Positions 6,846 through 15,446 of a stretch of DNA of 64,000 bases are shown here, piece by piece. The stretch covers positions 1 through 64,000 of the forward strand of contig JAZSCN010000026.1 of the NCBI GenBank assembly GCA_045602925.1, given 5' to 3'. A program made the position numbers and the translations under genes. Position 1 is the first letter of the stretch, and every line of letters begins with the position of its first letter. The DNA is from UBA7477 sp045602925 (lineage in GTDB: Bacteria > Bacillota > Clostridia > Oscillospirales > Ruminococcaceae). The notes under the pieces were generated by a model. The model made no database searches. It had not been told where the DNA came from and saw nothing but the letters and a program-made list of their open reading frames with translations.

Positions 6846-7620
6846 GGCTTCAAAAAAGTCTTCAAGACGTAACCCTTTCAGAACCTCTACTGCAGAGGCA
6901 AGAAAGCATATCCTTAACACCGACACTAAGTTCGTTATTACAGAGGCATACAAGTCTGCAAGAACAAATATTATGTTTGCACTTTCTACCAGCCCATCAA
7001 AGGTTGTTACAATTACCTCGGCTAATCCTGCTGAGGCTAAGACTACTACGGCTGTTAACCTTGCAATTACATTCGCAATGACAGGTGCTAAGGTTTTGAT
7101 TATCGACGGTGATATGAGAAAACCTTTTGTACATAAGCTTTTTGAAAGACTCGACAGAAAAATAGGACTTTCTTCTGTGCTTGGTGGTATGTGCACGGTT
7201 GCAGAGGCAATAAGAAGCAACGTAAGAGATAACCTCGATATTATCCCTGCTGGCCCTACACCTCCTAACCCTGCAGAGCTTCTTGGCTCGGATAATATGA
7301 AAAAGCTTATAGATGTTCTTTCCGGTCATTACGATTATATCTTTATAGATATGCCACCTGTAAATATTGTTTCTGACGCATTGCTCCTTACACCTGTTAC
7401 TGCAGGAATGATATTTGTAATCAGAGATAACGTTACAAGACATGGCGACGTACAGCGTGCACTTTCACAGATTGAGCTTGCTCAAGGCAAGGTGCTTGGA
7501 TTTATCAAAACTGCCTGCCGAGCAAAGAGCTCAAGTGGTTATTACAGAAAGAGCTATAAGTACGGCTATAAGCATGGCTACAATTATGGCTATGAATATA
7601 ACGGTTCGCAGGAGGACTAG
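6823..7620 (+). CDS. BY-type tyrosine kinase (CpsD/CapB-like) with altered Walker A
   Basis: A 265-residue cytoplasmic bacterial tyrosine kinase that normally autophosphorylates on a C-terminal Tyr cluster and controls capsule or exopolysaccharide assembly. Walker A' (LIIDGDMRKP, Asp95 and Asp97) and Walker B (IFIDMPP, Asp176) are intact, and the tail (about 241-260) holds ten tyrosines. The Walker A loop is unusual: where relatives have PGEGKTTT, this reads PAEAKTTT (residues 69-76), so both glycines are alanine while Lys73 and Thr74 remain. This may weaken ATP binding. It sits between its Wzz-like activator and the matching phosphatase. Identification is firm; activity is uncertain. Confidence 0.9.
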   Translation: MSTQERSKASKKSSRRNPFRTSTAEARKHILNTDTKFVITEAYKSARTNIMFALSTSPSKVVTITSANPAEAKTTTAVNLAITFAMTGAKVLIIDGDMRKPFVHKLFERLDRKIGLSSVLGGMCTVAEAIRSNVRDNLDIIPAGPTPPNPAELLGSDNMKKLIDVLSGHYDYIFIDMPPVNIVSDALLLTPVTAGMIFVIRDNVTRHGDVQRALSQIELAQGKVLGFIKTACRAKSSSGYYRKSYKYGYKHGYNYGYEYNGSQED

Positions 7621-7626
7621 TAAATA

Positions 7627-8358
7627 GTGAGCTGCACTATGATTGACTTTCATTCTCACGTTCTTCCCGGAATTGACGACGGCGCTAAGGATGTTGAGGA
7701 AAGTGTAAAAATCCTCGATATGATGGCTGAGGCCGGAGTCAAGGTGCTTTATTGTACACCGCATTTTTATCCACATAAGCAAAGTCTTGAACAGTTCTTG
7801 CAAAAAAGGCAGGAGGCTTACGAAAAGCTGCTGCCGTACATAAAGCCAGAGCACCCAGAGCTTAAAATGGGCGCCGAGGTACTGCTGTCGTCAAGACTTC
7901 AAAGAGATGAGCTTTTGAAGCTACGACTTGAGGGAACAGACTTTGTGCTTGTCGAAATGCCGTATGTGCATTTCTCGCAGAGTTTATACGACTCGCTTTA
8001 TGATATTGCCGATACAGAAGGCATAAAGGTTCTCGTCGCTCATATAGAAAGGTATCTTGCAAGCAACAGTCTTTCAGAGGTTATGGAGCTTTTTAATGAG
8101 GAGAACATCTTAGGGCAGATTAACTGTACCTCACTAAGAAAATTTTCGCTGAGAAGAAGCTGTATAAAGCTTTTTAGAAGTGGCTGTGTGCAGGCACTCG
8201 GCAGTGACTACCACAGAATTGAGAGAGGTTATGCACTCTTGGATGAGGGCGTAAAAATCCTCGAGAAAAAGCTTAAGGCAGACGAGCTTTCGACTCTTAT
8301 GCGTGCGTCTGAGCAGATTTTTGAAAATAAGACAATCGAGGAGATTTATGCTCTTTAA
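7627..8358 (+). CDS. PHP-family tyrosine-protein phosphatase (CpsB/YwqE-like)
   Basis: A 243-residue manganese-dependent phosphatase of the PHP superfamily. It removes phosphate from the Tyr tail of the cognate BY-kinase. The metal motif DFHSHVLPGIDDGAKD lies at the very N-terminus (His9 and His11), and later ligands are visible in YCTPHFYPH, VAHIERY and GSDYHR. The GTG at 7627 is taken as start since AGGAGG lies 11 nt upstream; an in-frame ATG at 7639 is the alternative and would still keep the active site. It is the last gene of the three-gene module: 6 nt separate it from the kinase stop. No terminator is obvious before the next promoter. Confidence 0.9.
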   Translation: MSCTMIDFHSHVLPGIDDGAKDVEESVKILDMMAEAGVKVLYCTPHFYPHKQSLEQFLQKRQEAYEKLLPYIKPEHPELKMGAEVLLSSRLQRDELLKLRLEGTDFVLVEMPYVHFSQSLYDSLYDIADTEGIKVLVAHIERYLASNSLSEVMELFNEENILGQINCTSLRKFSLRRSCIKLFRSGCVQALGSDYHRIERGYALLDEGVKILEKKLKADELSTLMRASEQIFENKTIEEIYAL

Positions 8359-8367
8359 AATTGGGGC

Positions 8368-8396
8368 TTGAAATCTTTTTCGGTTTGTGATACAAT
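8368..8396 (+). promoter_or_regulatory. Promoter of pheST operon
   Basis: TTGAAA (8368-8373), 17-bp spacer, TACAAT (8391-8396), just upstream of the T-box leader. Confidence 0.7.
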
Positions 8397-8402
8397 ACTA
8401 AA

Positions 8403-8671
8403 GTAATACACGAAAAACACGTTGACTGAGAGAGTACGCTTTTTATAGAAGCCTCCAGAGAGCGCCCGTATGCCGTATGGTATGCTGAAATCGGGTGCAG
8501 GCAGAAGAAAGCCGAAGTTCACTCACGAGTGGTTTCGCCCAAAGCAGATTTTGACGAGTAAGCGAAGACGGATATGCCCCGTTACGGCTGCGGAAGTGAC
8601 AGCTTCTTAAAAGGTGGTAATAAGCAGGATTTATGCAGTCTTGTCCTTTTTGAAGGGCAGGACTGTTTTTG
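8403..8671 (+). promoter_or_regulatory. T-box riboswitch controlling pheST (tRNA-Phe)
   Basis: The ~270-nt untranslated leader has T-box layout. A Stem I region contains the AGAGAG and GCTGAAA elements (about 8455-8490), a likely Phe specifier TTC sits at 8518-8520, and the T-box sequence GGTGGTAA is at 8613-8620 with TGGT able to pair with the uncharged tRNA acceptor end (discriminator A). A terminator hairpin follows immediately. Uncharged tRNA-Phe would favour read-through into pheS. The T-box core differs from the common GGTGGTACC, so the antiterminator must be checked. The downstream genes agree with the specifier. Confidence 0.82.
8636..8671 (+). terminator. T-box regulated terminator
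   Basis: A 13-bp stem (8636-8648 with 8653-8665, including G-T pairs) followed by TTTTT. Confidence 0.85.
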
Positions 8672-8731
8672 TCTACCTGCAAGTAAAATATATAATTTGC
8701 CAAAGCTTTGGCAGAAAGGTTAGTGAAATAA

Positions 8732-9757
8732 ATGAGTATGAAAGAGCAGCTTGAACAAATCGAAGTGCTCGCCAAGGAGCAGCTCGCACAGGCACAGGAT
8801 GCAAAGACTGTCGAGGAGCTTAGAGTAAAGTTTCTCGGTAAGAAGGGAGAGCTTACTGCAATCTTAAAGCAGATGGGTTCGCTTTCAGCTGAAGAAAGAC
8901 CTGTTATCGGTCAGCTCGCAAATAAAGTCAGAGCTGATATCGAAGCAGCTATAACAGAAAGAGCTACCTCTATCAAGGAAGCAGAGCAGGAAAGACTTGT
9001 CAAGGAGGAAACCCTCGACGTTACTATGCCGGGTAAGCCTGCCAGAATAGGTAAGCTTCACCCACTTAGCAAGACATTAGAGGAGGTTGAGGAGATATTC
9101 CTCGGCATGGGCTTTGAGGTTGTTGAAGGTCCTGAGGTTGAAACAGACCACTACTGCTTCGAGGCACTCAATATGCCAAAGCACCACCCTGCAAGAGATA
9201 CACAGGATACCTTCTATATAAACGAGAATGTGGTACTCAGAACACAGACTTCTTCTGTTCAGATTAGAACAATGGAAAACAAGAAGCCACCTATCAGAAT
9301 TATCTCTCCGGGTAGAGTGTATCGGTCTGACGCTGTTGACGCTACACATTCACCGCTCTTCCACCAGATTGAAGGTCTTGTTATCGACAAGGGCATTACT
9401 ATGGCTGACCTCAAGGGAACCTTAGAGCTCCTTATGAAGCGTCTTTACGGCGAGGAAACCCAGATTAGACTTCGTCCTCACCACTTCCCATACACAGAGC
9501 CTTCTGCTGAGGTTGACCTTATGTGCTACAACTGTGGCGGTAAGGGTTGTCCAATGTGTAAGAATGAAGGCTGGATTGAAATTCTCGGCGCAGGTATGGT
9601 TCACCCTAAGGTGCTCGAGGGCTGTGGAATCGACCCTGAGGTTTACTCAGGTTTTGCGTTCGGTATCGGGCTTGAAAGAATTACAATGGGTAACTACGAA
9701 ATCAAGGATATGCGACTTCTCTACGAGAACGATATGAGATTCTTAGAGCAGTTCTAA
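8732..9757 (+). CDS. pheS: Phenylalanine--tRNA ligase alpha subunit
   Basis: A 341-residue class II aminoacyl-tRNA synthetase subunit that carries the catalytic site attaching Phe to tRNA-Phe as an alpha2beta2 enzyme. The N-terminal coiled coil spans about residues 1-90. Motif 2 region (RIISPGRVYRSDAVDATHSPLFHQIEG) and motif 3 (GFAFGIGLERITM) are complete, with FPYTEPSAEVD between them. A Cys-rich CYNCGGKGCPMC insert near residues 264-275 is typical of bacterial PheS. It is controlled by the T-box and lies 20 nt from pheT. The ATG at 8732 has an AAAGG site at normal spacing. Confidence 0.97.
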   Translation: MSMKEQLEQIEVLAKEQLAQAQDAKTVEELRVKFLGKKGELTAILKQMGSLSAEERPVIGQLANKVRADIEAAITERATSIKEAEQERLVKEETLDVTMPGKPARIGKLHPLSKTLEEVEEIFLGMGFEVVEGPEVETDHYCFEALNMPKHHPARDTQDTFYINENVVLRTQTSSVQIRTMENKKPPIRIISPGRVYRSDAVDATHSPLFHQIEGLVIDKGITMADLKGTLELLMKRLYGEETQIRLRPHHFPYTEPSAEVDLMCYNCGGKGCPMCKNEGWIEILGAGMVHPKVLEGCGIDPEVYSGFAFGIGLERITMGNYEIKDMRLLYENDMRFLEQF

Positions 9758-9777
9758 TTGATAGGGAGGATTATATA

Positions 9778-12183
9778 ATGGATTTGTCAATGAAATGGCT
9801 CGCAGACTATGTTGACTGCGATATGCCGATAAAGGATTTTGTTTCAGGACTCACTATCTCCGGCTCTAAGGTTGAGAGATACGAGGAGGAAGGAAACGCA
9901 ATTTCAAATGTTGTTGTCGGAAAGCTTTTAGAGGTAGTACCTCACGAGAATTCTGACCACCTCGTTGTGTGTCAGGTTGAGGTCGGAGCTGACGCGCCTA
10001 TCCAGATTGTAACAGGTGCGCCTAATGTTTCTGCAGGCGACTATGTCCCTGTTGCTCTCGACGGCTCAACACTTCCGGGTGGTATAAAGATTAAGAAGGG
10101 CAAGCTCCGTGGTGTAGAATCTAACGGTATGCTCTGTTCACTCGGAGAATTAGGACTTACTCTTCACGACTTCCCATATGCTATCGAGGACGGAATCTTC
10201 TTACTCGGTGATGATTGCGACAAGACAGTTGGCATGGATATCCACAAGGCAATCGGTCTTGACGATACCTGCGTGGAGTTCGAAATTACATCAAACAGAC
10301 CTGACTGTATGTCAGTTATCGGTCTTGCAAGAGAAACAGCCGCTACCTTCGGCAAGAAGGCTGATATCAAGGAACCTACATACAAGGGCATCGAGGGCAA
10401 CATAAACGATATGCTCTCTGTAGAGATTTCTAATAGAGAGCTTTGCCCAAGATATATGGCAGGTATCGTAAAGAATGTAAAGATTGAGGCTTCTCCAAGA
10501 TGGATGAGAGAAAGACTCAGAGCTAGTGGCGTTAGACCAATCAACAACCTCGTAGACATCACTAACTATGTAATGCTCGAGTATGGTCACCCAATGCACG
10601 CTTTTGACTTAAGATATGTTGACGGCGCAAAGATTAACATCAGAAACGCTGAGGCAGGCGAGAAGATTATGACTCTCGACGGCGTTGAAAGAGAGCTTTC
10701 TAAGGAAATGCTCGTTATCGCTGACGCTAACAAGCCTGTAGCAGTAGCAGGTGTAATGGGTGGCGAGTTCAGTGGAATTATGGAAGACACTACTACTGTA
10801 GTGTTCGAGTCTGCTTGCTTCGACGGTGCCTCTGTAAGAACAACAGCTAAGAAGCTCGGTATGAGAACAGACGCTTCATCGAGATTTGAAAAGGGACTAA
10901 ACCCAGAGCAGTGCAAGCCTGCACTTATGAGAGCATTAGAGCTTGTAGAAATGCTCGGTGCAGGAGAGTGCGTGAATACTATTATCGACTGCGACTATTC
11001 TGACAAGACACCTAAGGGCGTAAAGTTTGACGCTGATTGGATAAATAGATTCTTAGGCTCTGACCTCTCTGAAGAAGCTATGGTAAACTACCTCGAAAGT
11101 GTTGGCTTTAAGGTAGAAAACGGTATGGCTTATGCTCCGTATTACAGAATAGATATTGAGTGCAAGTCGGATATCGCAGAAGAGGTTGCAAGACTCTACG
11201 ACTATAATAACCTTCCTTCTACAATTGTCAGAGGCGTAGCTCAGGCACAGCTTTCTCCAAAGCAGAAGTTTGAAAGAGAAGTTAAGAGAGCTATGACATC
11301 ACTCGGCTATAACGAGATTACAACCTACTCATTTATCTCACCTAAGTATCTCGATAAGATTTGTCTTAGTGAGGATAGTGCTCTTAGAAATGCTGTTACA
11401 ATCACAAACCCACTCGGTGAAGATACAAGCATTATGAGAACAACCGCACTCCCTTCAATGTGCGAGATTCTCTCTAAGAACTATAACAACAGAAACGCAT
11501 ACGCTGGACTCTTCGAGCTCGGCAATGAGTATATTCCTGTAGAGGGCGAGGTTTTACCTAACGAGCCTGCAAGACTCACAATCGGTCTTTACGACAATGG
11601 CGGAAGTGCTGACTTCTTTGTGCTCAAGGGCACAATCGAGGCACTCCTTGACAGAGTCGGACTCTATGACTATGATGTAGAGGCAGCAAAGGAAGGCTGT
11701 GGCTTTGATGAGGTATCAGCATTCCACCCTGGCAGAGTTGCTGTAATTACCAAGGATAGCACTTCTATCGCTATCTTCGGTGAGCTTTCAAGAAAGACTC
11801 AGGAAAACTACGGTATCGGTACAAGATGCTACTGTGCAAAGATTAATCTCCCTGAGCTTATGGAGCTTTCTGTAAGCGAGAGAATATACAAGCCACTTCC
11901 TAAGTTCCCTGCAACAACCCGTGACCTTTCTATCGTCTGTGATGATGAAATCCCTGTTGCAAAGCTTGAAAAGGCAATCAAGGGCGCAGTTGGAAAGACA
12001 TTAGAAAGCATTAAGCTCTTTGACGTATACAAGGGCAAGCAGGTCGAAGAAGGCAAGAAGTCGGTTTCTTATTCGATTGTTATGCGTTCTTACGAGGGAA
12101 CACTTACAGACGAGCAGGCTGACTCTGCTGTAAAGCGTGTTCTTAAGGCACTTGCAGAGCTTGGCGCTGAGCTTCGTTCATAA
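9778..12183 (+). CDS. pheT: Phenylalanine--tRNA ligase beta subunit
   Basis: An 801-residue partner of PheS with the full bacterial domain set. These are the EMAP-type tRNA-binding domain (about residues 40-150), B1/B5 and B3/4 regions (B3/4 holds the editing site that removes mischarged Tyr), a catalytic-like core (about 480-680), and the FDX-ACB anticodon-binding domain at the C-terminus (about 705-800, beginning PKFPATTRDLS). Length is normal. It follows pheS by 20 nt with a GGGAGG ribosome site and belongs to the same T-box-controlled transcript. Confidence 0.97.
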   Translation: MDLSMKWLADYVDCDMPIKDFVSGLTISGSKVERYEEEGNAISNVVVGKLLEVVPHENSDHLVVCQVEVGADAPIQIVTGAPNVSAGDYVPVALDGSTLPGGIKIKKGKLRGVESNGMLCSLGELGLTLHDFPYAIEDGIFLLGDDCDKTVGMDIHKAIGLDDTCVEFEITSNRPDCMSVIGLARETAATFGKKADIKEPTYKGIEGNINDMLSVEISNRELCPRYMAGIVKNVKIEASPRWMRERLRASGVRPINNLVDITNYVMLEYGHPMHAFDLRYVDGAKINIRNAEAGEKIMTLDGVERELSKEMLVIADANKPVAVAGVMGGEFSGIMEDTTTVVFESACFDGASVRTTAKKLGMRTDASSRFEKGLNPEQCKPALMRALELVEMLGAGECVNTIIDCDYSDKTPKGVKFDADWINRFLGSDLSEEAMVNYLESVGFKVENGMAYAPYYRIDIECKSDIAEEVARLYDYNNLPSTIVRGVAQAQLSPKQKFEREVKRAMTSLGYNEITTYSFISPKYLDKICLSEDSALRNAVTITNPLGEDTSIMRTTALPSMCEILSKNYNNRNAYAGLFELGNEYIPVEGEVLPNEPARLTIGLYDNGGSADFFVLKGTIEALLDRVGLYDYDVEAAKEGCGFDEVSAFHPGRVAVITKDSTSIAIFGELSRKTQENYGIGTRCYCAKINLPELMELSVSERIYKPLPKFPATTRDLSIVCDDEIPVAKLEKAIKGAVGKTLESIKLFDVYKGKQVEEGKKSVSYSIVMRSYEGTLTDEQADSAVKRVLKALAELGAELRS

Positions 12184-12199
12184 TATTCAATAAAAATAT

Positions 12200-12238
12200 T
12201 TGTTCACTTTGCATATTATGGTATAATAAAGTGAACAA
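12200..12238. promoter_or_regulatory. Inverted repeat enclosing a promoter-like element
   Basis: Perfect 11-bp arms TTGTTCACTTT (12200-12210) and AAAGTGAACAA (12228-12238) surround a TATAAT (12222-12227). The left arm could act as a -35 (TTGTTC, 16-bp spacing). There is no T-run, so it is not a typical terminator; a repressor operator is possible. Confidence 0.45.
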
Positions 12239-12262
12239 GTTGCATAAAATTTTAAAAATGGC

Positions 12263-12291
12263 TTGTTATTTTGAAGGAAATAGGCTATAAT
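12263..12291 (+). promoter_or_regulatory. Promoter of ireB-like gene
   Basis: TTGTTA (12263-12268), 17-bp spacer, TATAAT (12286-12291), 33 nt before the ATG. Confidence 0.65.
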
Positions 12292-12324
12292 AAATAGTAG
12301 TTTAACCAAAGGGGGCGCAAGCTA

Positions 12325-12576
12325 ATGTATGATAACGACCAGACAATGACCTTCAAGATTCGTGATGAACAGGAGGATGAGCTTAAAAAGAAGCTTATGA
12401 CTATATACGACGCACTTAAAGAAAAGGGCTACAATCCTATAAATCAGATAGTTGGTTATATTTTGTCAGAGGATCCGACATACATAACCACCTACAACAA
12501 CGCCAGAGGTCTTGTGCGCCATATCGATAGAGATGAGCTTTTACACGCTCTCGTAAAGTATTATATCGGTCTATAG
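12325..12576 (+). CDS. IreB family regulatory phosphoprotein (UPF0297)
   Basis: An 83-residue small acidic protein of the UPF0297/IreB family. In Enterococcus faecalis the homologue is a substrate of the PASTA kinase IreK near its N-terminal threonines and reduces cephalosporin tolerance. Here the N-terminus DNDQTMTF keeps Thr7 and Thr9, and the conserved core (KEKGYNPINQIVGYILSEDP) is intact. In many Firmicutes it lies upstream of ruvX, and alaS is often nearby; here it is alone between its own promoter and terminator, downstream of pheT. The ribosome site is GGGGGCG. No PASTA kinase gene is in the window. Confidence 0.92.
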   Translation: MYDNDQTMTFKIRDEQEDELKKKLMTIYDALKEKGYNPINQIVGYILSEDPTYITTYNNARGLVRHIDRDELLHALVKYYIGL

Positions 12577-12587
12577 AAATAAAGCCT

Positions 12588-12624
12588 AAGGCTGTGTATC
12601 TTGAAGTGATGCACAGCCTTTTTA
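12588..12624 (+). terminator. Intrinsic terminator after ireB-like gene
   Basis: AAGGCTGTG (12588-12596) pairs with CACAGCCTT (12612-12620), followed by T residues. Confidence 0.85.
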
Positions 12625-12695
12625 TTTTTGAAAAAGCAGTTATATTTTTTTCGTCTTCGGTGATAATAAGAAAAAGCACTTGGAGGAAAAATATA

Positions 12696-13544
12696 ATGAA
12701 GCTTATAAAAACAGCACTCGCAATTGTCGGTGCGACTTCTATATTATGCTCTGCCTACGGAGTCGACGAGGCACAGCTTTATGATACCTGCTGTGAAAAA
12801 GCAAGCGACTATATCTCGGCTGCTACGCAGTCTGTCGCAGAAAAGCTTTCGGCACTTTCGGAAGAGTCAAGCCTTGACACAACCAAAATAGGCTACGGGC
12901 AGGGAAATATAAAGGATGACAAAAATCGCCCTGTAGGTGCGACAGATTTTAACGCAAGATATTCGGACTACAACGCAACTGCCATAGAATCAGACAGCGA
13001 AAAGAGAATATATCTCACCTTCGACCAGGGGTACGAAAACGGCTACACCGAGAAAATCCTCGATACGCTGAAGGAAAAGGATGTAAAGGCGACCTTCTTT
13101 GTTGTAGGCGACTATGTAAGACGCAATGAGGCGCTGGTGCAGAGAATGATTGACGAAGGGCACACCATAGGCAACCATTCTATGTCGCATTACTCTATGC
13201 CGGAGCTTTCTGCCTCAGAGTGCCAGGAGGAAATAAACTCACTGCACAGATATGTTCTACAAAACTTCAATTATGAAATGATGCTCTTTCGTCCACCTAT
13301 GGGAGAATTCTCTGAAAGAACGCTAGCCACCACACAGGCTTGTGGCTACAAGACGGTGCTGTGGAGCTTTGCATACTGCGATTGGGATGTAAACAACCAG
13401 CCCGACAAAGCCTGGGCAAAGGAGAAGCTGATATCAAGTGCGCACAACGGTGCTATATATCTTCTGCACTCGGTGTCATCGGTTAATGCCGAAATTCTTG
13501 GTGAAGTTATAGATGAATTGCGTGCACAGGGCTATGTTTTTTGA
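12696..13544 (+). CDS. PdaA-like polysaccharide deacetylase
   Basis: A 282-residue secreted NodB-homology deacetylase, close in pattern to PdaA, the delta-lactam-biosynthetic de-N-acetylase that removes acetyl groups from muramic acid during spore cortex formation. The start is the ATG at 12696 with GGAGG 9 nt upstream. An N-terminal hydrophobic segment (about residues 1-20) acts as signal peptide or anchor. The catalytic motifs are FDQGYENGYT (Asp110, normally FDxGYENG), HSMSH (His161 and His165), and RPPMGEFS. A role in sporulation would need a spore-forming host; the sequence alone does not show it. Confidence 0.9.
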   Translation: MKLIKTALAIVGATSILCSAYGVDEAQLYDTCCEKASDYISAATQSVAEKLSALSEESSLDTTKIGYGQGNIKDDKNRPVGATDFNARYSDYNATAIESDSEKRIYLTFDQGYENGYTEKILDTLKEKDVKATFFVVGDYVRRNEALVQRMIDEGHTIGNHSMSHYSMPELSASECQEEINSLHRYVLQNFNYEMMLFRPPMGEFSERTLATTQACGYKTVLWSFAYCDWDVNNQPDKAWAKEKLISSAHNGAIYLLHSVSSVNAEILGEVIDELRAQGYVF

Positions 13545-13572
13545 AAAAGGTAAATAAAAATTACGAAAACTA

Positions 13573-13601
13573 TTGACAAACGTGAGGGTAGCTGATATAA
13601 T
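13573..13601 (+). promoter_or_regulatory. Consensus promoter of Met-rich lipoprotein gene
   Basis: Perfect TTGACA (13573-13578), 17-bp spacer, TATAAT (13596-13601). Confidence 0.85.
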
Positions 13602-13661
13602 ACAATGTATAGCATAGAGGGACTATGCGTAAATTGTATGATTTCAAGGAGGTTTTATAGT

Positions 13662-15290
13662 ATGACAAAGCTTTCAAAGAAGCTTCTTGCCTTCTCTACA
13701 TCAGTTATCCTCGCTTCATCAGTTATGCTCTCGGGCTGTGGCGAAATTGAAGGAGATATGGATGAAGAGAAGAAGTCTATTACTCAAAACGTAACAAGTG
13801 TATTTAATACGGTAAACAACGCTTCTGATACTATCGTTAGCGCAATGAAGGGCGAAACCGATACAGCTTATTCTGCTGACATTACAATCAGCATAGGTGA
13901 GACTATCGCTAAGCAGTCAGGTATGAAGGATATTGAAGATATCAAGATTTCTACTGACTCTAAGATTAAGAGTGGTAACGCTCAGGTTACTTTTGAGGCA
14001 GCTTACGGCTCTGACTCAATCATTACCTTTGATATGGTTAGAGAAAAGGAAACAGGAAACATCTATCTTTCTATCCCTGAGCTTTCACCTGCAAGCCTTC
14101 TCATTCCTGAGGATTATGTAGCTACTCTTGCAGAGCAGAATATGGATGTGATGGGAAGTATGACTATCCCTGAAGGTTTTGAGGGCAATGACGTTATGGA
14201 CGTTGAGCTCCCTGACGTTGATGTTTCTGAAATGCCTGAGTTTGACGATGCTGAAATGCAGGCACTTATTGACGAAACAGTTAAGATTATCGAAGAAAAG
14301 ATGCCAAGCCTTACAGATGCAGGCGACGTTAGTGGCAAGGTTGGCGATGTTGAGTACACACTTGACAAGAAGACTATGACAATCACTAAGGAAGACGTTT
14401 CTGCTATGATGACTGCTCTTTGCGAGGAGTTCAAGACTAACGAAACATTCCTTTCTATGATTGAAACCTATGGCGCTGAAGAAGGCTTAACAAAGGAAGC
14501 TTTTGTTGCTGAGATAGATTCTGCTATCGCTCAGATGGATACAACATTAGGCGAATTTAATGATGTAACTTTTGACATCTACTATATGGGCGAAGACGTT
14601 GCAGGTTTTTCTTTCACAACTCCTGATAATCTTGGCATCGAGGCTCTCTACTATGTAGCAGAAACAGAGTGCTGTGCAAAGATTGAAATGACTTCACCGG
14701 AAGCTGACGATACTGTTTTGATGGAGCTTACAGCAGAAACAGACGGATATGAAACAGAGCTTTGGGCTCAGGCTGATACAGCTGAGACAAATATGGAGCT
14801 TAATGTAACTGACTTCAAGGTTGTTGACGAAGAGTCCGGCGCATTCCAGGGAACAATGGAATTCGAGGTTCTCGACAAGGTTACAAAGCAGTCTTATACA
14901 TATAAGGCGGTTTCTAAGTCAACAGCTACAAAGATTGATGTTGAGCTTTCTCTCTACGAGAACAATGACGAAATCATTACAGTCGGCTTTGTCGGAGAAG
15001 AAACAACAGCTTCTGACGTTAAGATTCCTGCGGGACAGGTATTCGATATGACTGATGAGGCTCAGTTTGAAGCATACGCAGCAACAGTTGATATAGAGGG
15101 CTTCCAGCAGAAGCTTATGGACATCATCGGCGAAGACATGGGCATGGGTGGCATGGACATGGGCGCTTTGATGGGCGGCATGGATATGGGCGACATTGAC
15201 ATGGGCGCTATGATGGAAGGCATGACCGAGGAAGACCTCGAGGATATGTACGAGAACATGGATCCTAGCATGTTCGAGGGCCTTGTATAA
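13662..15290 (+). CDS. Large acidic lipoprotein with Met/Gly-rich C-terminus
   Basis: A 542-residue predicted lipoprotein of unrecognised family. The ATG at 13662 has AAGGAGG upstream. The signal peptide ends in a lipobox LSGC (about residue 26), so it should be anchored outside the membrane. The mature chain is strongly acidic, with repeated beta-strand-like segments such as TAYSADITIS and AQVTFEAAYG, as in other clostridial lipoproteins of unknown function. The last ~55 residues carry repeats of GMDMG and GGMDMG, rich in Met and Asp. Such stretches could bind metal ions, but this is speculation. It has its own promoter and terminator, so it is likely well expressed. Confidence 0.85.
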   Translation: MTKLSKKLLAFSTSVILASSVMLSGCGEIEGDMDEEKKSITQNVTSVFNTVNNASDTIVSAMKGETDTAYSADITISIGETIAKQSGMKDIEDIKISTDSKIKSGNAQVTFEAAYGSDSIITFDMVREKETGNIYLSIPELSPASLLIPEDYVATLAEQNMDVMGSMTIPEGFEGNDVMDVELPDVDVSEMPEFDDAEMQALIDETVKIIEEKMPSLTDAGDVSGKVGDVEYTLDKKTMTITKEDVSAMMTALCEEFKTNETFLSMIETYGAEEGLTKEAFVAEIDSAIAQMDTTLGEFNDVTFDIYYMGEDVAGFSFTTPDNLGIEALYYVAETECCAKIEMTSPEADDTVLMELTAETDGYETELWAQADTAETNMELNVTDFKVVDEESGAFQGTMEFEVLDKVTKQSYTYKAVSKSTATKIDVELSLYENNDEIITVGFVGEETTASDVKIPAGQVFDMTDEAQFEAYAATVDIEGFQQKLMDIIGEDMGMGGMDMGALMGGMDMGDIDMGAMMEGMTEEDLEDMYENMDPSMFEGLV

Positions 15291-15306
15291 TCCGTAATAA
15301 ACATTT

Positions 15307-15337
15307 AAAAGCTCACTTTTATAGTGAGCTTTTTTAT
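15307..15337 (+). terminator. Intrinsic terminator after Met-rich lipoprotein gene
   Basis: AAAGCTCACT pairs with AGTGAGCTTT across a short loop, followed by TTTTT. Confidence 0.88.
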
Positions 15338-15411
15338 GGGCAAGTATTTCGCGATATGCACAAAAGTATATATAGAATTTTGTGCAAGTATACAAAGTAA
15401 CGTATATTTAC

Positions 15412-15440
15412 TTGACAAGAGGCGATATAGGCTGTATAAT
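15412..15440 (+). promoter_or_regulatory. Consensus promoter of candidate small RNA
   Basis: Perfect TTGACA (15412-15417), 17-bp spacer, TATAAT (15435-15440), with no ORF of good quality downstream before a terminator. Confidence 0.85.
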
Positions 15441-15446
15441 GTAAAT

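Noticed and set aside
14114..14434. Minus-strand Ser-rich ORF inside the Met-rich lipoprotein gene
   Set aside because: It is a shadow of acidic codons on the coding strand and lacks start signals.
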